Shown: positions 49,649 to 58,313 of the stretch, one piece after another | Position numbering within the stretch: the first letter of the stretch is position 1 | How the letters are laid out: the number at the start of each line of letters is the position of its first letter | Source of the DNA: Hoeflea algicola | GTDB lineage: Bacteria; Pseudomonadota; Alphaproteobacteria; Rhizobiales; Rhizobiaceae | Direction: 5' to 3' | Length of the DNA stretch: 64,000 nt | Assembly: GCF_026619415.1 (NCBI RefSeq) | Contig: NZ_JAOVZR010000001.1 | Location: 1,860,001-1,924,000 of the forward strand | Notes under the pieces: generated by a model | Databases searched by the model: none | Seen by the model: only the letters and a program-made list of their open reading frames with translations | Told to the model about the DNA's origin: nothing | Translations under genes and position numbers: made by a program

Positions 49649-50410
49649 TCAGGGGGCCGGGCGCAGCACCCCGATCCAGAGATCGCCATCGGTGGACCAT
49701 GGATCCCCACCGCCATTGACCCCGGTGCGCACCTGATGAAAGCCCACCACAGTGTCGCTGTCCTGCAGATGCCCGGATCCGGTCAGATCCGCTTTCAGAT
49801 TGTCGCGTTCGAGATCCACATCAGGCGCGATATGATGCGTCAGTTGCCCGGTTTCGTGGCTGACGCCAATGCCGCGGTCAAACGAGGCCGCACCGAGATA
49901 AAGCGGCACCCCTTCCTCGGCATCGGGCGTGAACAGCCACAGCCGTACATGATGCCGCTGGTCCGGACTGGCGCCTGACGGTTTTTCAAACGCCAGATCC
50001 TCGCTGCGCCCAAACAGAAACAACCGGCTGACGGGAGCCGTGACATAGGCGCGGCGCAAAACGATATCGGCGGCGATCTGCAAACTGCTCTCAACACCGA
50101 GGCGATCAGCCGGAAACCAGCCGGCCGCCGCCATCGCGGATTTCACCGCGGCCTCGCTTCCAACCAACGCCAGATTGACCGGATCGCCGGCGTGATGGTC
50201 TGCCGTCTCGGTCAGGCGCGGTGCGCTGTCGGGTGGCAAGAACGCTGGTTTGGAGAACACCTCCCAGGCCAGCGGGACAATAACATAGGCAAGTACCGTA
50301 TAGACGATCGCCAGCGTGGCCGCGGCGCCAAGCATGCGCCGCCCACGGCTGGCTCTGGATCGTCGGACTGACACGGCTTGCTCATCCTTGCGGAACTGGA
50401 GATCCCTCAC
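49649..50410 (-). CDS. LssY C-terminal domain protein
   Basis: Protein of 253 residues with one N-terminal helix (about 28-50) and a periplasmic LssY_C domain: GDPVNLALVGSEAAVKSAMAAAGWFPAD, RRAYVTAPVSRLFLFGRSEDLAFE and GVSHETGQLTHHIAPDVDLERD. In other bacteria the domain is fused to or linked with PAP2-type or transport proteins; its reaction is not known. Convergent with DUF1003 gene. Confidence 0.88.
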   Translation of the reverse strand: MRDLQFRKDEQAVSVRRSRASRGRRMLGAAATLAIVYTVLAYVIVPLAWEVFSKPAFLPPDSAPRLTETADHHAGDPVNLALVGSEAAVKSAMAAAGWFPADRLGVESSLQIAADIVLRRAYVTAPVSRLFLFGRSEDLAFEKPSGASPDQRHHVRLWLFTPDAEEGVPLYLGAASFDRGIGVSHETGQLTHHIAPDVDLERDNLKADLTGSGHLQDSDTVVGFHQVRTGVNGGGDPWSTDGDLWIGVLRPAP

Positions 50411-50472
50411 CGCAAGTCATGCGCGAAGACCCGGCGCATGTCCACAGATGGACGCCGCCGGCCGAACGCCCT

Positions 50473-50811
50473 TCAGCCGCGCAAATGCGCAGTGTGCTGG
50501 TAGACTGCCGTCGAGCGTGCACCGGAGCGGCAATAGCCGAGCATCGGCGCCGGCAGTTCCTCGATCGCGTCGACCATCTCGCGCACCGCATCGGCGGTCA
50601 CGCCCATCGGCCCTATCGGGATGTGTCGCATTTCGATGCCAAGCCCATCGGCCGCCTTGCGGATGCTCTCGAAGGTCGGTTGCCCTTCGACTTCCCCATC
50701 CGGACGATGACAAACGATGGACTTGAAACCCGCCGCCTTGATCGCCGCGAGGTCATCGACCTCGATCTGCCCGGAAACGGAATAGGTTTCGCTGATGGGT
50801 TTGAGCTCCAT
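50473..50811 (-). CDS. DUF442 / TIGR01244 family phosphatase-like or sulfur-transferase-like protein
   Basis: Protein of 112 residues with a tyrosine-phosphatase-like fold: VDDLAAIKAAGFKSIVCHRPDGE, MRHIPIG and the active-site loop YCRSGARSTAV (C-x5-R). Related domains occur in the beta-lactamase-like hydrolase Blh and in persulfide-linked proteins. Start at 50811 is set by an AAGGCAGG site. It lies just before the Bfd-like gene on the same strand. Role unknown, possibly sulfide detoxification. Confidence 0.88.
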   Translation of the reverse strand: MELKPISETYSVSGQIEVDDLAAIKAAGFKSIVCHRPDGEVEGQPTFESIRKAADGLGIEMRHIPIGPMGVTADAVREMVDAIEELPAPMLGYCRSGARSTAVYQHTAHLRG

Positions 50812-50922
50812 GAACTTGCCTGCCTTTTGATGATTCGTCACGGCGGATCGAAAAATTGTGCCGTGTTTTGAAGTTACCGGAATGATGTACGAGCACGCCG
50901 CGGCGGCGTCAATCCAGCCCGG

Positions 50923-51162
50923 TCAATCAGCCGCGCCCTGCCCGGTCCTTGCCTGTGCCTCATCTTCCGGCCGCAGCCGCGCGGTCACCTCGGCAATGAT
51001 TTCCACCACATCGGGAAAACAGCCGCAGCAACGTCCACGCACCCGCATTGCATGGTAGACGGTCGACGGCACGATCAACCGCCACGGTTCCTCGGCAAGC
51101 AACGCTTCCACTGCCGCTTCGATTTCGGCCTTTGACAGAATGTTGCACTGACAGACAATCAT
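50923..51162 (-). CDS. Bfd-like [2Fe-2S] ferredoxin
   Basis: Bacterioferritin-associated ferredoxin type, 79 residues. Ligands are Cys4 and Cys6 in MIVCQCN and Cys45 and Cys48 in the CCGC motif, matching C-x-C-x(n)-C-x-x-C of Bfd. The linking helix is a few residues longer than in E. coli Bfd and there is an extra 20-residue tail. It should pass electrons to bacterioferritin to release iron. The iron permease gene is divergent from it. No bfr gene is in the window. Confidence 0.9.
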   Translation of the reverse strand: MIVCQCNILSKAEIEAAVEALLAEEPWRLIVPSTVYHAMRVRGRCCGCFPDVVEIIAEVTARLRPEDEAQARTGQGAAD

Positions 51163-51384
51163 CGACGTTTCCGGCTGCTCATCACCGACCGATACATGCG
51201 TCGCCGGTTGACGCTAAAACCTGTATGAATTACTCAACTATCCTCAAGCGAGGCGTTTGACGCTGCCCCTGTAACCCGGGAGCGGCCGCTACGACAAGAG
51301 CAGGCGCGCGCCGAAACCGTCAGCGGTCTCAGGCTGAAACTCACACCCGGCTGTGAACCGGTTCGGTGCGTCAGATCAACAGGG

Positions 51385-53118
51385 GTGAGCGGCCCGCGCG
51401 TCGGCAATGATACGCGTCGCTCCAAGCAAAGGACGAGCCAACCCGTGGGCGAACGCGCACTCAAGACCGCAGCCTGGATCGTCTCCCTGCTATGCCTCGC
51501 ACCGATCATCGCTGTCGGCTTTGCCGCGGCGTCGGGAACGCTTGACACCTGGAACAGCCTGATGGCGACGGTGCTGCCGGGCTACGCCTGGACCACGCTG
51601 AAACTGGTGGTGATGGTCGGCATCGGTACCGGCATTGTCGGCACCGCCACTGCCTGGCTGGTGACCGTGTGCGACTTTCCCTTCCGCCGCACCTTCGAGA
51701 TCGTGCTGGCACTGCCGCTGGCGTTTCCGGCCTATGTGCTGGCCTATGCCTATACCGATCTGCTCGACCATCCAGGTGCGGTGCAAACTTCGCTGCGGCT
51801 GGTCACCGGCTGGGGGCCCCATGATTACTGGTTCCCCGAGGTACGCTCGCTCGGTGGCGCCGCGGCGATGCTGATTTTCGTGCTCTATCCTTACGTCTAT
51901 CTGCTCGCCCGCGCCGCCTTCCTGAAACAGTCGCCGACGGCCTATTTCGCCGCCCGCACGCTCGGGCATTCACCCTGGTCGGCGTTCTGGAAGGTCAGTC
52001 TGCCAATGGCCCGGCCGGCTATTGCCGGCGGCGTGCTGCTGGCACTGATGGAAACTATCGCCGATTTTGGTACGGTAGCGCATTTCGGTGTGCAGACCTT
52101 CGCCACCGGCATCTACAGCGCCTGGTTCTCGATGGGCGACCGCATGGCCGCCTCACAACTGGCACTCTGCCTGCTGGTGGTGGCGCTGGCCTTCGCGCTG
52201 CTTGAACGTGCCGAGCGCGGCGCCGCCAAACGCTTTCCCGCCGGCTCGCGCCAGGAGGTGATGGAGCCACACCGCTTGCGTGGCGGCCGCGCGGCGATCG
52301 CCTTCCTGGCCTGCGCGCTCCCTGTTGCAATCGGCTTCGCGATTCCCTTAGCGGTGCTGGCCGACATGGCGATCGGCGTCGGCAAGTCGCCGTTTTCGCC
52401 ACGCTATCTCGCCTTTGTCGAAAATTCGCTGACACTTGCCTCCATCACCGCCTTTGTCACCGTCACCGCCGCCGTGATCATCGGCTTTTGCGCCCGCATC
52501 GCCCCCAGCCTCGCGTCCCGCTTTTCCGCCGCCGCCGCCGGCATCGGTTATGCGGTGCCCGGCGGCGTCATCGCCGTGGGACTGCTGGTGCCCTTCGCAG
52601 CACTTGATAATTTCGTCGACGCCTGGTCCCGCGATACCTTCGGCGTTTCCACCGGGCTGTTTTTCACCGGCTCCATCGGCTTGTTGGTCGTGGCCTATAT
52701 GGTGCGCTTCATTGCCGCCGCACTCGGCGCCTTCGACACCGGCATCTCGGCAATCAAGCCCAATATCGACGCTGCCGCCCGCACCCTTGGCCGCAGCTCG
52801 GGACGGATGCTGATCGAGGTTCACCTGCCGCTGTTGCGTCCGAGCCTGCTGACCGCGCTGCTGATCGTCTTCGTCGACGTGATGAAAGAGCTGCCGGCGA
52901 CGCTGATCATGCGGCCGTTCAATTTCGACACGCTGGCGGTGCAGGCCTATCGGCTGGCGTCAGACGAGCGGCTCAACCAGGCCGCCCTGCCCTCGCTGAT
53001 GATCGTCGGCTTCGGGCTGCTGCCGGTGATCCTGCTGTGCCACACGATCGGCAAATCGGGCCGCCCGAAGAAAGCGCCAATGCGCCCACCCGAAACCGCC
53101 CTGTTGCCGTCAGCCTGA
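51385..53118 (+). CDS. Ferric iron ABC transporter permease (FbpB-like)
   Basis: Fused double permease of up to 577 residues with two binding-protein-dependent transport domains, about 12 helices. EAA loops are visible: ARTLGHSPWSAFWKVSLPMARPAIAGG (first half) and ARTLGRSSGRMLIEVHLPLLRPSLL (second half). It should pair with the FbpA-like protein at 53536 and an ATPase that is not in this window. The GTG at 51385 is the longest start; a GTG at 51445 with AAAGGACG upstream places the first helix at the normal distance and is also plausible. Convergent with fbpA. Confidence 0.9.
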   Translation: MSGPRVGNDTRRSKQRTSQPVGERALKTAAWIVSLLCLAPIIAVGFAAASGTLDTWNSLMATVLPGYAWTTLKLVVMVGIGTGIVGTATAWLVTVCDFPFRRTFEIVLALPLAFPAYVLAYAYTDLLDHPGAVQTSLRLVTGWGPHDYWFPEVRSLGGAAAMLIFVLYPYVYLLARAAFLKQSPTAYFAARTLGHSPWSAFWKVSLPMARPAIAGGVLLALMETIADFGTVAHFGVQTFATGIYSAWFSMGDRMAASQLALCLLVVALAFALLERAERGAAKRFPAGSRQEVMEPHRLRGGRAAIAFLACALPVAIGFAIPLAVLADMAIGVGKSPFSPRYLAFVENSLTLASITAFVTVTAAVIIGFCARIAPSLASRFSAAAAGIGYAVPGGVIAVGLLVPFAALDNFVDAWSRDTFGVSTGLFFTGSIGLLVVAYMVRFIAAALGAFDTGISAIKPNIDAAARTLGRSSGRMLIEVHLPLLRPSLLTALLIVFVDVMKELPATLIMRPFNFDTLAVQAYRLASDERLNQAALPSLMIVGFGLLPVILLCHTIGKSGRPKKAPMRPPETALLPSA

Positions 53119-53535
53119 TCCGTGGTCCGGTAACTCTCCTGGCCAAGCCGTCCAACAACACACTGGTTGGCCCCAGCCTCAGCCCGCAAGGTCACGCGGC
53201 CCATTCGAGCACATGCCCAGCTGCCAGCGAGCCCACAACGGTGCCGCGTCAAGGGCATGTTGAGTCGCAAATACCAGAATCAGGCAATTCAGGTTCAACC
53301 TGGTGACTGCCCCTGTTTGCGCGGCCAGGGCTTGTCTTCCGACCGGGGGTTTCTAATCCCTGGGCTACATTCTGGAAATCGGCAGAAAGACCAAACATTC
53401 GCCGCACCGCAACAAGGGCGCGATCTGGACGATGAGCGATCCCCCATACAAAAAGGCCCGGACGCCAAATGTCCGGGCCTTTTCATAGGCCGGGGAGAGG
53501 TCATTGATCCCCAGGCGGTATGCGCTGGGTGCGGC
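53119..53535. other. Intergenic region between convergent iron genes
   Basis: About 415 bases between the permease and the binding-protein gene. The right part holds a bidirectional terminator at 53450-53483. The left part is ordinary composition with no gene or recognisable repeat. Confidence 0.5.
53450..53483. terminator. Bidirectional rho-independent terminator
   Basis: GGCCCGGAC and GTCCGGGCC form a perfect nine-base stem with a seven-base loop, with AAAAA before and TTTT after, so it works from either side. It lies between convergent iron-permease and iron-binding-protein genes. Confidence 0.85.
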
Positions 53536-54567
53536 TTACTTGAAGCCGACCTCATTGTAGATTTCCTGGGCGCGGGTCTGGTTTTCACCAAGCTTGCTCA
53601 GATTGAGCGTGTCGGCCTTGAAGCTGCCCAATCCCTCGACCACCGAGGATGCAGCGACGCTTGGCACCACCGGATACTCATTGTTGCCATTGGCGAAATA
53701 GGCTTGGGCCTGGTCCGAGGTGAAATATTCCAGCAGCTTGACCGCATTCTCGCGGTGCGGCGCATGCACGGCAACCCCGGCGCCCGAGACATTGACATGG
53801 GCGCCATTGCCGTCCTGATCAGGAAAGACGATGCCGATCTTGTCGATGCCTTCGGTCAGACCGTCAACCTGGCCGGCAACACCGCGAGCGAAATAGTAGG
53901 TATTGGCGATCGCAATGCCGCATTCGCCGGACACCAGACCCTTGAGCTGGTCGGTATCACCGCCCTGCGGATCGCGGGCCAGATTGTCCTTCAATCCCTG
54001 CGCCCAGACCTTGGCGGCCTCATCGCCATTATGGGCGATATAGGCGCCCAGCAGCGACAGCATGTAGATGTTGGAGCCGGAGCGGGCGCACAGCAGGCCC
54101 TTGTATTTCGGATCGGCCAGCGCCGCATAGGTCTGTGGCGGCTCTTTCACCTCGTCCTTGTTGTAAAAGATTACCCGGGCGCGCTTGGAGATGCCGAACC
54201 AGTGGCCATCGGGATGACGCAGGCTTTCCGGGATCCGCTCGCTCAGCACTTTAGAATCGACCGGCGAGAGCAGGCCTGCCTGATCGGCGCGCCACAAACG
54301 GCCGGCATCGGCGGTGATGAACACGTCGGCCGGGCTGTTGGCGCCCTCGGCCTTCATGCGCTCGATCAGTTCGTCTTCCTTACCTTCAATCAGGTTGATG
54401 GTGATGCCGGTGGCCTCGGTGAAATCACTGTAGAGCCGCTCGTCAGTGTCGTAATGGCGCGACGAGTAGATGTTGACCTCACCCTCGGCATGGGCCGGCA
54501 CGACGACGGCAGCGACGGCCGAAACGGAGGCGAGAAGCGCAAATATGCGAGCGGATAGATTTGCCAT
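53536..54567 (-). CDS. Ferric iron periplasmic binding protein (FbpA-like)
   Basis: Periplasmic receptor of 343 residues with a signal peptide (to about AHAEG). The mature protein opens with VNIYSSRHYDTDERLYSDF, the FbpA/IdiA family signature with Tyr and His iron ligands, and the double-Tyr motif ANTYYFARG supplies the phenolate ligands. Start at 54567 (GGAG seven bases upstream); a second ATG four codons upstream is possible. It is convergent with its permease, which is unusual. A TGA-N9-TCA box upstream suggests iron control by RirA. Confidence 0.93.
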   Translation of the reverse strand: MANLSARIFALLASVSAVAAVVVPAHAEGEVNIYSSRHYDTDERLYSDFTEATGITINLIEGKEDELIERMKAEGANSPADVFITADAGRLWRADQAGLLSPVDSKVLSERIPESLRHPDGHWFGISKRARVIFYNKDEVKEPPQTYAALADPKYKGLLCARSGSNIYMLSLLGAYIAHNGDEAAKVWAQGLKDNLARDPQGGDTDQLKGLVSGECGIAIANTYYFARGVAGQVDGLTEGIDKIGIVFPDQDGNGAHVNVSGAGVAVHAPHRENAVKLLEYFTSDQAQAYFANGNNEYPVVPSVAASSVVEGLGSFKADTLNLSKLGENQTRAQEIYNEVGFK

Positions 54568-54600
54568 TGGATACTCCATGGAGACCGGGTTGGTAAAACT

Positions 54601-54615
54601 TGACTACGAAAATCA
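54601..54615 (-). promoter_or_regulatory. Candidate iron-responsive (RirA-type) box
   Basis: TGA, nine bases, TCA lies 34 bases upstream of the fbpA start, matching the published TGA-N9-TCA iron-responsive operator of rhizobial RirA. The motif is short, so a chance match is possible. Confidence 0.4.
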
Positions 54616-54745
54616 TGTTTATTTACTGCCTGATTTTCTGTCAACCGGAAGCGCGGCGATTAACATGAGTTTTTAGAGAAGGATTTATGCCCGCCTCGCC
54701 GACATCCCGGTTAATGACCGCGTTGACAGCTCACAAAGCTGTGAC

Positions 54746-54760
54746 TAGACGACCGGTCTA
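54746..54760 (+). promoter_or_regulatory. TetR-type operator before the regulator gene
   Basis: TAGAC and GTCTA are inverted arms around GACCG, similar to the TAGACC/GGTCTA boxes of NemR/AcuR-like regulators. It is about 20 bases upstream of the TetR gene ATG, in the promoter. Confidence 0.6.
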
Positions 54761-54780
54761 TTTTTATCTAAGTCGACACC

Positions 54781-55383
54781 ATGAAATCATCGACCAAAAC
54801 AGATCAAAGCAAATCGGAACAGACCCGGGCCCGGATTCTCGCCGAAGGCCGCGCGCTGGTGCTGGCCCACGGATTTGGCGGCCTCGGACTGACCGAACTG
54901 TTGGCCGCTTCGGCGGTGCCGAAAGGGTCGTTCTACTATTACTTCGCCTCGAAAGAGGCATTTGGCTGCGCCATGCTTGAACAATATGTGGCCGATTACC
55001 TGGCCGCGCTGGACGCAATCATTGCCTCGCCGGAGCCCGCAGCCGCCCGCATGGACCGTTTCTTTGCCACAGCCCTTGCGAGTGACGCCGGCTCGATGGC
55101 CGACCGTTGCCTGGTGGTCAAGCTCGCCGCCGAAATCGCCGACCTCTCCGAAGCCATGCGCACCATCCTCAACGACGGCGTCTGCGCGGTCTGCCAGCGT
55201 CTCGCCCGGCTTTTGCGCGAAGGCGCTGAAGACGGTTCGATCATCCCCCGACCCGATCCCGACATGGCGGCCGGACTGCTTTACAGCCAGTGGCTGGGCG
55301 CTGCGATCATCGCAAAGCTGTCCCGCGATCCGGGCCCGCTGCAACAGGCGCTCGACGACACAAGGCACCGTTTCTTCGTCTGA
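54781..55383 (+). CDS. TetR family regulator (AcuR/NemR-like)
   Basis: Repressor of 200 residues with an N-terminal helix-turn-helix: ILAEGRALVLAHGFGGLGLTELLAASAVPKGSFYYYFASKEAF, which is typical of the AcuR/NemR branch. The C-terminal part has Cys residues (MADRCLVVK, GVCAVCQRL) that may sense electrophiles. A dyad operator lies just upstream, and the quinone oxidoreductase gene follows at 80 bases, so it probably represses both itself and that gene. Confidence 0.9.
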   Translation: MKSSTKTDQSKSEQTRARILAEGRALVLAHGFGGLGLTELLAASAVPKGSFYYYFASKEAFGCAMLEQYVADYLAALDAIIASPEPAAARMDRFFATALASDAGSMADRCLVVKLAAEIADLSEAMRTILNDGVCAVCQRLARLLREGAEDGSIIPRPDPDMAAGLLYSQWLGAAIIAKLSRDPGPLQQALDDTRHRFFV

Positions 55384-55462
55384 CCAGCCGACATCCATTC
55401 AACCACATCTCATCCCACCACACGGTCCGACCTCCCACCGGACCTCAACAAAGGATATTCCC

Positions 55463-56441
55463 ATGAAAGCTGTCACCTACACCACCTTTGGCGACCCCGC
55501 CGCTGTGCTTCAAACCACCGACATTGCCAAGCCCGAGCCGAAACCCGGTGAAGCGCTGATCCGCATGGTACTGTCGCCGATCCACAACCACGACCTCTGG
55601 ACCGTTCGCGGCAATTACGGCTACAAGCCCGAATTGCCGGCGATTGGCGGTACCGAAGCGCTCGGCGTGGTCGAGGCTGTGGGCGATGGCATTGATGCCA
55701 CGTTTGATCGGCAAGCGCGTCGTCAATGTCGGCAAATCCGGCGCCTGGGCCAAGTATTTCACCGCCCCCGCCGCCGGCCTGTTACCGCTGCCCGATTCCA
55801 TCCCCGATACAGCCGGTGCGCAACTGGTGGCCATGCCGTTCAGCGCGCTGGCGCTGTTGGAATTCCTCGAAGTCTCCAAGGGCGACTGGGTGATCCAGAC
55901 CGCCGCCAACGGCGCTGTTGGCAAGATCTTTGCCGATCTGGCCCGCGCCCGCGGCATCAACACCATCAATCTGGTGCGCCGCAATGAAGCCGTTGCCGAG
56001 CTCGAAGCGTTGGGCATGCAAAACGTGTTGTCGACATCCGAAGACGACTGGCAGAAACGTGCCCGCGCGATCCTCGGCGACAACGGCGCCCAGGCGGCAA
56101 TCGATTCCGTCGGCGGCCCGATTGTCGCCGACATCGCCAATCTGCTCGGCGTCAACGGTCTGCTGGTGGTGTTCGGCACCGCCACCGGCGTTCCGTTGCA
56201 ACTCCATGCCAGCGCCATGATCACCAATCATCTGGTGGTCAAGGGGTTCTGGGGCTCGCGCATCATTGCCGAGATGCCGCAGGACGAAAAGACCCGGCTG
56301 ATCACCGAACTGGTGGGCCTTGCAGCCCAGGGGAAACTTCACCTGCCCGCCGGCGGCGAATTCAAGCTCGATCAGGTCGTCGACGCGGTCAAGGCCTCGC
56401 TGACCCCGGGCCGCACCGGCAAGATCCTGCTGCGCGCCTGA
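55463..56441 (+). pseudogene. Quinone oxidoreductase-like MDR enzyme, frameshifted
   Basis: Zinc-free medium-chain reductase of about 325 residues if one base is removed. The first frame encodes MKAVTYTTFGDPAAVLQ to GTEALGVVEAVGDGID; the other frame continues LIGKRVVNVGKSGAWAKY and VIQTAANGAVGKIFADLARARG with the cofactor motif, and ends in GRTGKILLRA. The joint is at TTT (55703-55705), where two T would keep the frame. The family reduces quinones or enals with NADPH and fits regulation by the upstream TetR protein. It may be a sequencing error. Confidence 0.87.
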
Positions 56442-56504
56442 TCCGGGCAAACGACATCGCCGATCCGCGCCGGAACCAGTTCGGCGCGGGTTAGGCTGTC
56501 CGAT

Positions 56505-56957
56505 TTACGGGCGGACGACCGTATAGCCCTGCTCGTCAAGCTCGATGATCGACACGACGCCGGCAGGAACGATTTCCGCAAATTCGAAGATTGGCACATC
56601 CTTGCCGGATTTCTTCGCCATCGCCTCGCGGGTGTTGTTGCAGGCCTCGAACGCCACATTCGGCATGCTGGCGGCAAAGTTGGTGATCCGCTTGGCCACC
56701 GGCGAGGTGTCAGGCCTGAGCATGTGCAGCCCGGCATTGAAGGCGACGATCTTGATGTCGACTTCCTCGCCCCGCTCCGAATAGAGCTTGGAGACGTTGA
56801 CGGCCACATTCAGCACCGTGTTCATCTTCTGCGGATCATTGTCGCTGATCTGCAGCACCAGCTTGTGCATGCCTTCCTCGGCCAGCGCCGGCATCGCCGG
56901 CAGTACTGCGCCGGCCAGCAACATCAGCCCGGCAAAAATCCTCAAAAACAGCTTCAT
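56505..56957 (-). CDS. DsrE family protein, exported
   Basis: Protein of 150 residues with a signal peptide (about 26 residues ending PALAEEG) and a DsrE/DsrF-like fold: HKLVLQISDNDPQKMNTVLNVAVNV, VDIKIVAFNAGLHMLRPD and NVAFEACNNTREAMAKK. DsrE-type proteins carry sulfur on Cys; here one Cys lies in FEACNNT. Export suggests periplasmic sulfur or thiol handling. The start is the ATG with GGAGGAGG eight bases upstream. Confidence 0.88.
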   Translation of the reverse strand: MKLFLRIFAGLMLLAGAVLPAMPALAEEGMHKLVLQISDNDPQKMNTVLNVAVNVSKLYSERGEEVDIKIVAFNAGLHMLRPDTSPVAKRITNFAASMPNVAFEACNNTREAMAKKSGKDVPIFEFAEIVPAGVVSIIELDEQGYTVVRP

Positions 56958-57833
56958 CTCCATCCTCCTCCTCAAATATAGAAAATTCAGAATATCTGAT
57001 GTACCGGCGTCGGCAAAGGCAATTGTCGGTAACCCAAAATGGCGAGCCGGAAAAAACACCGCTTAAAGAAAAGACAAGCAGCATAAAAATCCAAAAGGAT
57101 GCTTGTTCGTCCTTGCCATCGATTGATTGCCCGAACCGGCGGCAGACCAAGGAACCGGGTCTGAATTTTCCTGACCCTTTTGCTGATTGCCGTTTCAGCT
57201 CTCTTCAACGGCACATCGGTGAGAATACCGGCACATTCGGGGATGGGGATAAAACTTCTGCGGCAAACGAGGCGAACCCGATGGTCATGGCTCCAGACGT
57301 CAACACCGAAAGCCACGGCGAGGGTTCGCTGCTCGGGCTGCAACAGTCTGGGGTCGTGGCAGGTTCACACCAATTGCAGCCTGTAAGCCGGCTGGGGAAA
57401 ATAGTCACCGGGGCGAAGCATCCCTCTACCTGTCCGCGCTGCGATGGTGGCCGGCAAATCCTGCAGAACCGGAAATGCACCTCATGCTCCGGCACAGGGG
57501 ATCGAAACGGCTGAATGCCGTAAGTTCACGGCATATCGCAACCAGCCATCAGGCCTGCCTGCGCCCCGGGAGGCTTGGCCAAAACGCCCGCGTTTGCCCG
57601 CTGTGATGACAATCAAGAGCATGATCACACCAGATCCATCCGGGCATCAAGATTCCAGCATGCTGCCCCTTGACCTTCCCCCTGATGGAAGCCCCACATT
57701 GGATAGACAGCATTGAGCTGGAACGCGACGACCGGTGTGTCTGATGTCCCGGAGCTGACCTGCGGCCATTTCCACAGCAGCTTCGAAAAGCGATTAGATC
57801 AGCCTGTCCGGCCGCTTCGCATGGAGACTAGAA
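56958..57833. other. Long non-coding interval before copper genes
   Basis: About 875 bases. A CueR-type promoter lies at 57670-57700. An imperfect hairpin with ATGCCGT/ACGGCAT arms lies near 57515-57535. The middle has an open frame of 171 codons from 56999 with no family resemblance and a short C-x-x-C repeat region near its end (CPRCDGG, CTSCSGTG), which could be a decayed zinc-finger fragment. I cannot support a gene here. Confidence 0.45.
57670..57700 (+). promoter_or_regulatory. CueR-type (MerR family) copper promoter
   Basis: TTGACC is followed after 19 bases by CACATT as a weak -10 element, the long spacer of MerR-type promoters. The spacer carries the dyad CTTCC, seven bases, GGAAG, as in CueR operators. 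It is 130 bases upstream of the SHOCT protein gene and the multicopper oxidase. No cueR gene is in the window. Confidence 0.6.
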
Positions 57834-58202
57834 ATGACCAGAAACCTGTTTTCACACCTTATCATCAGCACCGCCTGGGTACCGCTTTCGGCGACGACTG
57901 CCCTTGCACAGACCGGTGAAATACCCGGCGGCAATGTTCCGTACCAGTATGGCCACGGAATGATGTGGGGAGCCGGTCAATGGGGAGGATTTGGCATGGT
58001 TCTCGGACCTATTTTCATGATCCTGGTGCTCGTCGGTATCGTCGCTGCCGTTATTTATGTCATGCGTCACATGGGCTCGGGCTTTGTAACCAGTGCTGGG
58101 CAACCGTCGAGCCGCGCCCATGACATCCTCAAGGAGAGGTATGCACGCGGAGAGATCGATTCCAAGGAATTCGATGAACGTCGGAAAATGCTCTCTGACT
58201 AG
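57834..58202 (+). CDS. SHOCT domain membrane protein, copper-linked
   Basis: Protein of 122 residues with a signal-like start (to about LAQTGEI), a Met/Gly/His-rich stretch (YGHGMMWGAGQWGGFGM), one membrane helix (about 55-78) and a C-terminal SHOCT motif (ILKERYARGEIDSKEFDERR). The Met- and His-rich stretch suggests weak copper binding. A GGAG site precedes the ATG. It lies 110 bases before the multicopper oxidase and after the CueR-type promoter, so it is probably the first gene of a copper operon. Confidence 0.82.
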   Translation: MTRNLFSHLIISTAWVPLSATTALAQTGEIPGGNVPYQYGHGMMWGAGQWGGFGMVLGPIFMILVLVGIVAAVIYVMRHMGSGFVTSAGQPSSRAHDILKERYARGEIDSKEFDERRKMLSD

Positions 58203-58313
58203 GCTGGCCGCGCCGGGTTTTCGATCGTGTTCTTTCCGTCTTTCTCGGCCGGGCAGGTTCATGACGCTTCAAATCACCTTCTTGCCGAGAAAACGAAAGA
58301 TCACAGGTACGAC

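Noticed and set aside
51240..51370. Possible cobalamin riboswitch upstream of the iron permease
   Set aside because: GCTGCCCCTGTAACCCGGGAG recalls part of the cobalamin box, but the conserved GCAACTGTAA-type core and the rest of the aptamer are not there, and the downstream gene is an iron permease.
56999..57514. 171-codon frame before the copper genes
   Set aside because: No signal, no ribosome site and no family resemblance apart from a short C-x-x-C stretch; treated as non-coding.
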